From NCBI GenBank assembly GCA_028819005.1, contig JAPPMP010000002.1, positions 55,033-119,032 of the forward strand: a stretch of DNA of 64,000 nt, in the 5' to 3' direction. Under the pieces are notes generated by a model. That model made no database searches and was not told the DNA's origin. It worked only from the letters and a program-made list of their open reading frames with translations. The stretch's first letter is position 1. Each line of letters begins with the position of its first letter. Made by a program: the position numbers and the translations under genes. Below, one piece after another: positions 52,853-60,958 of this stretch. The DNA is from Acidimicrobiaceae bacterium (GTDB lineage Bacteria > Actinomycetota > Acidimicrobiia > Acidimicrobiales > Aldehydirespiratoraceae).

Positions 52853-53616
52853 GCAAGCAACGTGCCGGCCATTGCGACGTTGAGAGATTCCGCGTCGCCG
52901 ACCATGTCGATCCGCACCCAGTCATCGACCAGAGAGTCGATCCCATGGCCGAGCCCGTGGGACTCCGAACCGAGCACAATCGCCAGCGGACCTTTGAGCA
53001 CGCCGCTGTCGTGGGGAATCCCCTCGCGCACATCGGTCGCCACGATTCTGGCTCCGGCTGCTCGCAGCCGACTCAAGCTGGTGTGCATATCGGTGGCGCG
53101 CACGACCGGGACCCGCAGCAGCGAGCCGGCCGAGGAGCGGAATGCCTTGGGACGCCACGGGTCAGCGCCGCCGACCACCACAACACATGCCGCCGCTGTG
53201 GCATCGGCGACTCGGATGAGCGTGCCGACATTGCCCGGATCAGCAACTCCTGCCAGCACGATCACAAAATCATCTTCGTCGAGCCGGGTCGGCATCCGGG
53301 CCTGGGGACGCGGCGCCACGGCCAGCATCGGTTGAGGCGTGACGGAAGGCGCCAGACGCTCAAAGGCTCTGTCTCTCAGCACGAGGATCTCAACCGTGTC
53401 GTCAAGCCTCTCCCGCAACGCGGAGTCGGCGAATTCGTCGCTATTTCTCTCAGGTACAACCACAGTGAGCAGCCGCAGTCGGGCGTCAAGCGCCTCGCGT
53501 ACGGTGCGTTCGCCCTCCAACACGATCTCTTCTGAGTTCGCGCCGACTCGGTCGATGAGCCGCCGCAACTCGACGACTCGACTACTGTTCGGACCCTTGA
53601 CTTCGATTCGGTCCAT
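52819..53616 (-). CDS. TrmH/SpoU-family RNA 2'-O-methyltransferase
   Basis: A 265-aa SPOUT methylase. The N-terminal RNA-binding part (EIVLEGERTVREAL) is followed by the catalytic knot with motif 1 DPGNVGTLIRVADATAA, motif 2 AIVLGSESHGLGH and motif 3 DSLVDDWVRIDMVGDAESLNVA. The target could be tRNA or rRNA. It lies between rplT and pheS on the same strand, a position common for this gene in actinobacteria. Confidence 0.92.
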   Translation of the reverse strand: MDRIEVKGPNSSRVVELRRLIDRVGANSEEIVLEGERTVREALDARLRLLTVVVPERNSDEFADSALRERLDDTVEILVLRDRAFERLAPSVTPQPMLAVAPRPQARMPTRLDEDDFVIVLAGVADPGNVGTLIRVADATAAACVVVVGGADPWRPKAFRSSAGSLLRVPVVRATDMHTSLSRLRAAGARIVATDVREGIPHDSGVLKGPLAIVLGSESHGLGHGIDSLVDDWVRIDMVGDAESLNVAMAGTLLAYEASRSASSG

Positions 53617-53662
53617 TGAATCGGGCCAACTCAGCCGATCTGACAGCCTTTCCGAAATGGAC

Positions 53663-54025
53663 TCAGGCGTCGGCTAGCGCTCCGTTGGCGGTCTCGACCA
53701 GAACCGTGAATGTGGCGGGGTCATGAATCGCAGTCTCGGACAACATCTTGCGGTCGACCTCTATCTCCGCTGCCTTCAGGCCCGCGATGAAACGGCTGTA
53801 GGAGGTACCGTTCTCGCGGCATGCCGCGTTGATTCGCTGGATCCACAACTTCCGAAACTGGCCTTTGCGAGCGCGCCGGTCGCGAAACGCATAGTTTCCG
53901 GCGTGCATGACCGACTCGTTCGCTGATTTGAAACTGCGAGAACGATTGCCGTAGTGACCCTTGGCCCGCTCAAGGACGACCCGGCGATGCTTCTTGGAAT
54001 GTACGGCGCGTTTTGATCTAGCCAT
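53663..54025 (-). CDS. rplT: 50S ribosomal protein L20
   Basis: A 120-aa ribosomal protein essential for early 50S assembly. It begins MARSKRAVHSKKHRRVVLER and has RDRRARKGQFRKLWIQRINA, both highly conserved. The ribosome site is AAGGAG. It follows rpmI by 29 bp in the classical infC-rpmI-rplT order. Confidence 0.98.
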   Translation of the reverse strand: MARSKRAVHSKKHRRVVLERAKGHYGNRSRSFKSANESVMHAGNYAFRDRRARKGQFRKLWIQRINAACRENGTSYSRFIAGLKAAEIEVDRKMLSETAIHDPATFTVLVETANGALADA

Positions 54026-54054
54026 CGTTGGCTCCTTGTCTTAGTGGATGCGGT

Positions 54055-54246
54055 TCAGACGCCGAGGTCGCGGATGCGCGGTTCGTCAGCCGGGGACACC
54101 GAAGCCGGTCTGCGAAGCTGGCGTTTGCGCTTCGGAGACTTCTTCTCGAGGATGTGGTTCTTGTTCTGGCTGCGCCGCCTCAGCTTGCCTGTGCCGGTGC
54201 GCTTGAAGCGGGCCTGCGCGCCCTTGTGGGTCTTCATCTTGGGCAT
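54055..54246 (-). CDS. rpmI: 50S ribosomal protein L35
   Basis: A 63-aa basic protein beginning [20 protein letters not shown]. The family length is about 64-66 aa. Positioned between infC and rplT as usual. Confidence 0.98.
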   Translation of the reverse strand: MPKMKTHKGAQARFKRTGTGKLRRRSQNKNHILEKKSPKRKRQLRRPASVSPADEPRIRDLGV

Positions 54247-54312
54247 GTCAATTCTCAGTTCTGTGATTCTCGGTTCTCGGGATTTTGGATGATCCTTCGA
54301 CGGCGCCGACGG

Positions 54313-54942
54313 TCACTCTGTTGTTGTTTGTTGATCGATTGTCTGGGGAGTAGAACTCGGCTCGGCCCCCACGACCGCAGTTTCAGCTTCCTTGCGCAGT
54401 TGTTTTTCGTGACGAGCCTGCGCCCGCTTGTCTGGGGCCAACACCATCACCATGTTGCGACCGTCCTGGCGGGGATGAAACTCAACCTTGCCGACGTGAG
54501 ATGCAGCCTCAGAAACCCGGTCCAGGATCTGACGGCCGAGCTCGGGGTGTTGCATTTCGCGACCTCGAAACATGATCGTGACTTTGACCTTGTGGCCTCC
54601 GCCGAGAAACTCAACCACCTTGCGGGTCTTGGTGTCGAAGTCGCCGGGCCCGATCTTGGGTCGGTACTTCATCTCCTTGACCGTGAGGTTGGAGGACTTC
54701 TTTTTGGATTCTTTGGCCCGCTGATCGGCCTCGTAGCGCCACTTTCCGTAATCCATGATCCGGCAGACGGGTGGATTGGCCTGCTCTGCCACCTCAACGA
54801 GGTCGAGGTCTGCGGCCTGCGCTATGTCGCGCGCTTCGGAAAGCGAAGTGATGCCAATCTGCCCGCCGTCCTGCCCGACAAGTCGGACTTGGTGGGCGCG
54901 GATCCGTTCGTTGATCCTTGGCTCGTTGTTTGGCGGTGCTAT
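54313..54942 (-). CDS. infC: Translation initiation factor IF-3
   Basis: Binds the 30S subunit and proofreads start-codon selection. The N-domain begins NNEPRINERIRAHQVRLVGQ, and the C-domain contains KEMKYRPKIGPGDFDTKTRK and FRGREMQHPELGRQIL. The C-terminus carries a short extra tail (EAETAVVGAEPSSTPQTIDQ). Frame and homology support a start at the ATA codon at 54942, preceded by GAGGAG. Non-ATG starts are typical of infC and allow autoregulation. An in-frame ATG at 55029 would add 29 unusual residues. Confidence 0.9.
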   Translation of the reverse strand: MAPPNNEPRINERIRAHQVRLVGQDGGQIGITSLSEARDIAQAADLDLVEVAEQANPPVCRIMDYGKWRYEADQRAKESKKKSSNLTVKEMKYRPKIGPGDFDTKTRKVVEFLGGGHKVKVTIMFRGREMQHPELGRQILDRVSEAASHVGKVEFHPRQDGRNMVMVLAPDKRAQARHEKQLRKEAETAVVGAEPSSTPQTIDQQTTTE

Positions 54943-55149
54943 CGCCCTGGACTCCTCGTGAGCACGAAACCTCCGTCGTGTAGTGGATACCGCAATGTCG
55001 ACATCCACGATCACGCTCACTCGGAGCATTGCCGATTCGTCGACCTGGGCGCACGACGACCGCCGGGTGGCGATCTTGTGGCCAGGTGGGAGGCATCTGG
55101 AGAGATTCCCCCACTTCGGTGTTCAAATTGTCAGCGATAGCGTATCAGC

Positions 55150-55608
55150 ATGAGTTCTTTGTGGACACCCGCTGGGGAACACCCCGTAGATCATCCGTCA
55201 ACTTTGGATCCTGGCGACGCCGCCGAACCGCCGGCCGATGACAGCCTTGACGACGAGATAGCGGCCGCGTTGCCCGAGGGGATGACCCTTGACGACCTGA
55301 GCCCCGAGGAACGAGCAAGGGCTGAAGAAATGGTCAAGGAGATGGCCGATGCACGCGAACGGCTCATCAGCACACCCGCGGCAACGATCGTGGCCAACCA
55401 CGCGATGGGCCTGTACGAACTGGCAGCTCTTCATCTTTCGGCACAAACGCCGAACTTTGCCGAGGCAACCGTCGCAATCGACGCTCTGAGCGCCATCGCC
55501 GACGGCCTCGCAGGCCGACTCGGAGGCGACGAGGAAGCTGTCAAGCAAGCCCTCGATCAGATACGCATGGCTTTCGTGCAGCTGAAGAGCCGGACTGAAG
55601 CTACCTGA
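55150..55608 (+). CDS. DUF1844 family protein
   Basis: A 152-aa acidic protein. The N-terminal half is low-complexity (DSLDDEIAAALPEGMTLDDL). The conserved core is ATIVANHAMGLYELAALHLS, NFAEATVAIDALSAIADGLA and ALDQIRMAFVQLK, which is DUF1844. The function of this family is unknown; in actinobacteria it is often next to infC, as here (divergent, 207 bp away from the proposed infC start). Confidence 0.88.
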   Translation: MSSLWTPAGEHPVDHPSTLDPGDAAEPPADDSLDDEIAAALPEGMTLDDLSPEERARAEEMVKEMADARERLISTPAATIVANHAMGLYELAALHLSAQTPNFAEATVAIDALSAIADGLAGRLGGDEEAVKQALDQIRMAFVQLKSRTEAT

Positions 55609-55615
55609 GGCCTTC

Positions 55616-55722
55616 GGCTCCGGCTACACCCGACAACGCTGACGCACCCACCCCCTCGGCTCCGGCTACACCCGGCAACGCTGACGCACCCACCCCCTCG
55701 GCTCCGGCTACACCCGGCAAAA
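55616..55722. repeat. 42-bp tandem repeat, about 2.6 copies
   Basis: The unit ggctccggctacacccggca continues acgctgacgcacccaccccctc. It fills the gap between convergent DUF1844 and hisG. A related piece (ggctccggctacgcccggca) occurs at 6350-6369 next to tRNA-Arg, so this is a dispersed repeat family. Confidence 0.93.
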
Positions 55723-55730
55723 GCAACGCA

Positions 55731-56606
55731 TCAAGGGACGATCTTGGCAATCGGCAGTTCAACGATGTCGCTCGCCCCGTGGTCGCGCAGAGCCGGAATC
55801 AAAATGTTGATCTCAGATTTGGCCACAACGGTCTCGACGGCATAACCAGCCCCCCGGAACAGCTCGTTGACCGTCGGCGCCTTCATGGACGGCAGCAGCT
55901 CGATCACCTCATCAAGGCGGTCGGCCGGGACATTCATCTTCACCAGCACCTTGCCTCTCGCATCGAGGACGCCCTGCAGCAGGGTGTTGATCTGGCGCAT
56001 CGCATGCGCCTTGCGCGGGTCGGCGAACGACTCAGGATTGGCGATCAGCTCGGTGTAGGAGGTGCACAGAGTCTCGATGATGCGCAACCCCGCCGCCCTC
56101 AACGCCCGTCCCGTCTCGGTGATGTCGACGACCAGATCAACAATGTCGGGGACTTTCGCTTCGGTGGCTCCGTAGCTGAGACGGACGTCTGCGTCGACGC
56201 CGGCGTCACTGAGAAACCTTCTGGTTATCTCGGGATACTCCGTGGACACTCTCACGCCCTCGGGGAGGTCTGATACCGATTGCCAGGGCGAGTCTTGCGG
56301 AACCGCCAGAACGACCTGTATCGGCCGCGAGGTCGCCTTGGAGTATCTCAGTTCGCCGAGACTCTCGACTCTGCTGTCGGTCTCGGTGATCCAGTCTCGA
56401 CCCGTGATGCCGAGATCGAACAGTCCGTCCGCCACGTAGCCAGGAATCTCCTGGGGGCGCAGAATCCGAACCGACTCGACGCGCGGGTCAGCGATAGACG
56501 CCTTGTAGGCGATAGACGACGAACGCTCCACGCTCAGATCAGCGGCATCGAAGAGCTCAAGCGTCGCTGACTCCAGCGATCCTTTGGGAAGAACCAGCTT
56601 CAACAC
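55731..56606 (-). CDS. hisG: ATP phosphoribosyltransferase
   Basis: A 291-aa enzyme catalysing the first step of histidine biosynthesis. It begins VLKLVLPKGSLESATLELFD and has GYVADGLFDLGITGRDW, VVDITETGRALRAAGLRII and a C-terminal HisG_C regulatory domain (VLVKMNVPADRLDEVIELLP), so it is the long, allosterically regulated form. GTG at 56606 is chosen because homology begins there; an ATG at 56636 adds ten residues. No other his gene lies in the window. Confidence 0.93.
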   Translation of the reverse strand: MLKLVLPKGSLESATLELFDAADLSVERSSSIAYKASIADPRVESVRILRPQEIPGYVADGLFDLGITGRDWITETDSRVESLGELRYSKATSRPIQVVLAVPQDSPWQSVSDLPEGVRVSTEYPEITRRFLSDAGVDADVRLSYGATEAKVPDIVDLVVDITETGRALRAAGLRIIETLCTSYTELIANPESFADPRKAHAMRQINTLLQGVLDARGKVLVKMNVPADRLDEVIELLPSMKAPTVNELFRGAGYAVETVVAKSEINILIPALRDHGASDIVELPIAKIVP

Positions 56607-56657
56607 CGCGACGAGGCTAGCGGCGTACCGCTTCAACCAGCAGCGAATTTCGCGGCG

Positions 56658-57662
56658 TCAATTCACCAGGTCGATGCGCAGATCGTTGCCGATCTGCTGG
56701 ACGCTCTCGAACTCTGCACGCCATACATCGCTGATCGTCGCAGCTCCGGGACCGCTGAACAGGCCCGCTCCGTCATCCCCGCCCATCAGTGCCGGGGCCA
56801 GATAGAGAACATATTGGTCTATGAGGCTTGCTCTGTGGAAGAAGTGGGCCACCCTCGGCCCGCCCTCCACCAGCAACTGTACGACTCCGGATTCGCCAAG
56901 ATGCTCGAGGAGTTCGTCGAGGCCGCGATCCCATTCGAGACAGGGGTGTACTTTCGCGGAGCTTGGCGCCGAACCGAGAACGACTCGACGAGGATCGCGG
57001 ACCTCTTCGGGATCGACTGTTTGATCGTCCCCCGGCCAATGGCGCACGGTCAGCGACGGGTCGTCGGCTCGCACGGTGCCCGCACCGACCACGATCGCGT
57101 CCGATATGGCCCTCAAGTAGTGAACATCAGCCCGCGCCTTGGCTCCGGTGATCCATTGTGAGGTTGTGTCGGGTGCTGCCGCTCGGCCATCCAGCGTTGT
57201 TGCCAGCTTCAGCACCACCCAGGGGCGGCCGGTGCGGCGATGGTGCAGGTAGGGACGCAACTGCCGTTCTACTTCTGCTGCTCGCACGCCGACCGTGACA
57301 TCGACCTCCCCTTGACGGAGCCGTTCGAACCCACGGCCGGCAACCAGTGGATCCGGGTCTTCGATCGCGGCGACGACCCGCGAGATCCCCGAACCGATTA
57401 TTGCTTCACAGCATGCGCCCGTCCGACCCGTGTGATTGCAGGGTTCAAGCGTGGTGTAGAGCGTTCCTCCCTGCGGATCGGTCGCCTCGTTGAGGGCCAT
57501 GGTCTCAGCGTGGGCGCCTCCGTAGGCCTGTGTGGAGCCCGAAACTACGCTGCCGTCGGCACCGACCAGCACAGCGCCGACCCACGGGTTGGGAGTGCAG
57601 CGATGCCGGGCACTGCGGGCCGCTTCGATTGCCAGCCCCATGTAGTGCTCGTCTTGGTGCAT
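56658..57662 (-). CDS. ribD: Bifunctional riboflavin deaminase/reductase RibD
   Basis: A 334-aa enzyme of flavin biosynthesis. The deaminase domain (1 to about 145) has zinc ligands in GGAHAETMAL and PCNHTGRTGACC. The reductase domain (about 150-334) starts RPWVVLKLATTLDGRAAAPD and continues TSQWITGAKARADVHYLRAI. The other rib genes are not in the window. The gene is 9 bp after mogA and in the same direction. Confidence 0.95.
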   Translation of the reverse strand: MHQDEHYMGLAIEAARSARHRCTPNPWVGAVLVGADGSVVSGSTQAYGGAHAETMALNEATDPQGGTLYTTLEPCNHTGRTGACCEAIIGSGISRVVAAIEDPDPLVAGRGFERLRQGEVDVTVGVRAAEVERQLRPYLHHRRTGRPWVVLKLATTLDGRAAAPDTTSQWITGAKARADVHYLRAISDAIVVGAGTVRADDPSLTVRHWPGDDQTVDPEEVRDPRRVVLGSAPSSAKVHPCLEWDRGLDELLEHLGESGVVQLLVEGGPRVAHFFHRASLIDQYVLYLAPALMGGDDGAGLFSGPGAATISDVWRAEFESVQQIGNDLRIDLVN

Positions 57663-57671
57663 CCGAGGCCG

Positions 57672-58187
57672 CTAGTGATGCGGATGCGGGTCGGTGTTGT
57701 CGACTAGGAGCCTCACCGCGTGCGGCAGCACATCGAGCACGGCATCGACGGTTTCGACGCAGCCTTTCGACGATCCTGGCGTGTTGAGGATCAGGCTCGC
57801 GCCGAGTGTGCCTGCCACCCCGCGGCTCAAGCGCCCGAGGGGATTCACCAGCCGCATGGCCTCAGCCAACCCAGGCGCCTCACGGTCGATGACTGCTCTG
57901 GTTCCTTCAGGGGTGCGGTCGCGGGGACCGAAACCCGTGCCTCCGGTGGTGACGATCAGGCCGTGGAAACCATCGGCGAGGCGCTTGAGAGCCTCGGCCA
58001 CCGGATGCTCTCCGTCTTCGCTCACAGTCCGCTCCACCACAGTCCACCCCGCTTGGATCAGGTGAGATTCCAGGGCCGCTCCAGAGCGGTCCTCGCGCGT
58101 CCCATGTACCACACCGTCAGAGACGGTCATAACCTTCGCACACAGCGGCGCAACATCCGCGTCGTGCTCTTCGTGGTGATGAGCCAT
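57672..58187 (-). CDS. mogA: MogA/MoaB-family molybdopterin adenylyltransferase-like
   Basis: A 171-aa protein with the MogA fold: VMTVSDGVVHGTREDRSG, GLIVTTGGTGFGPRDRTPEG, LNTPGSSKGCVETVDAVL. It binds or adenylates molybdopterin in molybdenum cofactor assembly. The N-terminus MAHHHEEHD and the C-terminus DPHPHH are rich in His. ATG at 58187 is chosen because homology starts shortly after it. The gene is followed by ribD; no other mo genes are in the window. Confidence 0.9.
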   Translation of the reverse strand: MAHHHEEHDADVAPLCAKVMTVSDGVVHGTREDRSGAALESHLIQAGWTVVERTVSEDGEHPVAEALKRLADGFHGLIVTTGGTGFGPRDRTPEGTRAVIDREAPGLAEAMRLVNPLGRLSRGVAGTLGASLILNTPGSSKGCVETVDAVLDVLPHAVRLLVDNTDPHPHH

Positions 58188-58322
58188 GCCCACGACGATA
58201 CCGACGTCAACAGTCCGCGAAACCGCAGCGGTTGTAACCGCAGGCATAGAATCAGTACCCCCACAACCCCACCTCCGATCTCAAGCACACGAACGCTGCC
58301 ACTTGGTTGACATAGGAGCCAA

Positions 58323-59174
58323 CTAGCTATCTGGTGCGACAACTTCGAGACGCGCCCCAACTCGTCCAACCGCAGCGGCAGTTGAGAGCAGAAGGTGGTC
58401 AAGTCGCCTGAGGCGCTGTAGGCCTCCGCATAAACGTTCTTCTGAACTTTCCCGAGCCTTCATCAAGAGGGGTTGCGTTACGTGTGATTGAAGGATCTTG
58501 GCGACCACTTCAAGGTTTGCACGTGGTTCTTGAATCGCTTCGATCAGCGGTTCGACATCGGAACGCGGTTCGCCGTCGTACCAGAGCGGTCCGAGTCGAT
58601 CCTTTGAGCTTCGCTTACGAAGTTCGCGCACAAGTCTCTGAGGAGAGAGCGAGGGGATGTTCTTTGTCACCTGCGAACACACTTGCTCGTACGGGACTGC
58701 AGCAATGGAGCGACGCGAGCCAGACGCGCAAGCCTTGACGTGCCAGACCAACAGTCGTCCTGCTGTTGCGTCAAAGTGCAGGAAGTCACACAGCTCGTCG
58801 GGACCGTCGTCGCAGTACAGCCATCCCGAGCGGAGCGTCCGAATGATCCAACCGAACAATGATCGATCATCCTCTTGGCCTCCTAGGCGCCTGATATCGG
58901 GCCGAGTCCCGTCGCCAGGCTTTTCAAGGCGAACGTCAGTGTTCTCGAGCGATTCGAACTTCCATCCTCCGAATGCCGTATCGGCGAAATGCTCCGCAAC
59001 GATACCCTGTCGGCTCACAGTATGTCCCGACCCGTAGTACAGGATCGGTTCGACTTGCTCCATCTCCGCAATGAACCGTTGGGCTAGGTCTTCGTTTCCG
59101 GACTTGTAGCTTGGCTCGATCACGATCGACTTTCCCTGCCGATCCGGTCGCAGCGTGATCGTGGAGTCCGCCAT
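58323..59174 (-). CDS. Unknown protein next to the restriction-modification pair
   Basis: A 283-aa protein with no domain I can name. It has FGWIIRTLRSGWLYCDDGPD, ELCDFLHFDATAGRLLVWHV and VPYEQVCSQVTKNIPSLSPQ. The DELCDFLHFD ... WHVKA stretch recalls C-terminal segments of large defence-associated helicase proteins, so it may be a truncated remnant of one (weak inference). It is divergent from the methyltransferase gene. Codon use is less GC-extreme than in neighbouring housekeeping genes, consistent with transfer. Start uncertain; an upstream start at 59261 is possible. Confidence 0.55.
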   Translation of the reverse strand: MADSTITLRPDRQGKSIVIEPSYKSGNEDLAQRFIAEMEQVEPILYYGSGHTVSRQGIVAEHFADTAFGGWKFESLENTDVRLEKPGDGTRPDIRRLGGQEDDRSLFGWIIRTLRSGWLYCDDGPDELCDFLHFDATAGRLLVWHVKACASGSRRSIAAVPYEQVCSQVTKNIPSLSPQRLVRELRKRSSKDRLGPLWYDGEPRSDVEPLIEAIQEPRANLEVVAKILQSHVTQPLLMKARESSEERLCGGLQRLRRLDHLLLSTAAAVGRVGARLEVVAPDS

Positions 59175-59418
59175 CGTCCAAACCGCCCATCCCACCCGCG
59201 ACCGGTACGCCCGGATAGTCTGGGCGAGTGCCGCCAGCGCCGCAGCAATCCTTGAACACATCGATCAGAGGAAGTCAGGGCAGACTTGGGCAAACGCTGG
59301 ATCCGCAACGCGTCCGAGTGGGCATCTGGTTGACTTCGCACTCTGTCACACCCCTGCGACACACTGTGCAAGCGCAAACCGCAGGGCCAATCCGGGTCCC
59401 CAGACGACAGGAGCGACG

Positions 59419-60210
59419 ATGAGCGGCACCACAGTTCCCGACAGCGACATCACCCCATGGCTAGGCGATACACATCATGGGGACTGCTTGGAAATCATGA
59501 GGCAGATGCCATCTGAGAGCATCAAAGTCATCGTGACGAGTCCTCCATACAACCTCAAGAACAGCACCGGCAACGGAATGAAGGACGGACGGGGCGGGAA
59601 GTGGGCCAATGCCGCACTCCAAAAAGGGTACGACAACCACGGCGATGCCATGCCACACGATGACTACACCGCATGGCAGAGGGACTGCCTAACCGAGATG
59701 ATGCGGCTCCTGCGGCCGGACGGAGCGATCTTCTACAACCACAAGTGGCGGGTACAGAACGGCTTGATGCAGGACAGACAGGACATCGTCGGTGGATTTC
59801 CGGTCCGTCAGATCATCATCTGGGAACGGTCAGGAGGAATCAACTTCAACCCGGGCTACTTCCTGCCCAACTACGAAGTCGTCTATCTCATCCCTAAGCC
59901 GGAGTTCAGACTGGCACCGAAAGCCAATGCGGTGGGATGCGTATGGCGATTCCATCAAGAATCGAACAATGAACACCCCGCTCCGTTCCCGTTCGGGTTG
60001 GCAGATCGGTGCATCAAGTCAGTCCAAAGGGACCCCGACGACGACTCCTGCGTCGTGCTGGATCCGTTCATGGGGAGCGGAACCACTGCGCTGGCAGCAA
60101 TTTCCAACAACGCGGACTGGGTCGGGATCGACATTTCCGAGGCTTACATCGCGATGGCGCAGACGCGTATCTCAGACTGGCTCGACGAAGGTCCCAGGCT
60201 TGCCGTATGA
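59419..60210 (+). CDS. DNA methyltransferase (probably N4-cytosine type)
   Basis: A 263-aa beta-class amino-methyltransferase. Catalytic motif IV is TSPPYN (40-45) and the SAM-binding motif I is DPFMGSGTT (214-222), so IV precedes I. SPPY favours N4-cytosine methylation. The small size and the partner gene fit the type II system of the MvaI/BcnI group, whose known members target CCNGG-type sites. The ATG at 59419 has the ribosome site AGGAG. Coupled with the endonuclease gene by an ATGA overlap. Confidence 0.9.
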   Translation: MSGTTVPDSDITPWLGDTHHGDCLEIMRQMPSESIKVIVTSPPYNLKNSTGNGMKDGRGGKWANAALQKGYDNHGDAMPHDDYTAWQRDCLTEMMRLLRPDGAIFYNHKWRVQNGLMQDRQDIVGGFPVRQIIIWERSGGINFNPGYFLPNYEVVYLIPKPEFRLAPKANAVGCVWRFHQESNNEHPAPFPFGLADRCIKSVQRDPDDDSCVVLDPFMGSGTTALAAISNNADWVGIDISEAYIAMAQTRISDWLDEGPRLAV

Positions 60211-60911
60211 TCACAGATGCCGAGTTCTTCTCCCGTGTCAAAGAGGTCATCAATGCCGGGGACTGGGAACTCGAAAAGAGTCACGGTGGGACAGGCGGAG
60301 TCGGAAAACTGCTGGAGGAACTTCTGGGCATCGACGGCGGCAACTTTGACACGCCCGACCATGGCCGATGGGAAGTCAAGACCCACACAGGCACAAGCAC
60401 GCTGCTGACCCTGTTCCACAAGACTGGCAGCCCCAACATGAGTTGCATACTCGAATCCGACTACAGCTACCGCCCGAATGACGACCCGACCAAACCCCTC
60501 TCCTACCGGAACACAGTGTATGGAAAGACTCCCAACAGCCATGGGTTCTTTGCCGAGTCGGACCGAAACCAGAACAAGGTGACGCTGTTCAACATCAACG
60601 ACGAGCCCCGAAAACCGTACTCGTCGTGGGGCTACGACGATTTGATGACAGCGTTCAGCTACAAGCTTCGTAGACTGCTGGTCGTGCAAGCAATAAAACG
60701 CGGGGGCACAGCGAGCTTCGGACCGGCCACCGCCTACAGCGATCCGTACCTGAGCCGGTTCCCGGACATGGTGGCCGACGGAACCGTAGCCATAGACTTG
60801 GACGCCAAATACAAACGTCTCGATTCATCGGCCATACGGGATCACGGTACGAAGTTCAGGATCGCCACAGGCAACCTTCCCAAGCTCTACCAGAACCAAC
60901 GAACCCTGTAG
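60207..60911 (+). CDS. MvaI/BcnI-family restriction endonuclease
   Basis: A 234-aa type II endonuclease. The start MITDAEFFSRVKEVINAGDW and the core EKSHGGTGGVGKLLEELLGI, then RWEVKTHTGTSTLLTLFH, match the MvaI/BcnI family. Glu56-x-Lys58 (WEVK) are part of the nuclease active site. Members recognise CCWGG or CCSGG and cleave as monomers; the exact site here is unknown. Coupled to the methylase. Confidence 0.88.
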   Translation: MITDAEFFSRVKEVINAGDWELEKSHGGTGGVGKLLEELLGIDGGNFDTPDHGRWEVKTHTGTSTLLTLFHKTGSPNMSCILESDYSYRPNDDPTKPLSYRNTVYGKTPNSHGFFAESDRNQNKVTLFNINDEPRKPYSSWGYDDLMTAFSYKLRRLLVVQAIKRGGTASFGPATAYSDPYLSRFPDMVADGTVAIDLDAKYKRLDSSAIRDHGTKFRIATGNLPKLYQNQRTL

Positions 60912-60958
60912 CTGGCGCCTGCCGATGGATGCACCTGCGACCGGATGATTGGTGCCGC

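Noticed and set aside
58127-58402. 91-codon frame with a hydrophobic stretch between the unknown gene and mogA
   Set aside because: It overlaps the mogA start and the 3' end of the unknown gene, has no ribosome site, and its tail is antisense-like basic sequence.
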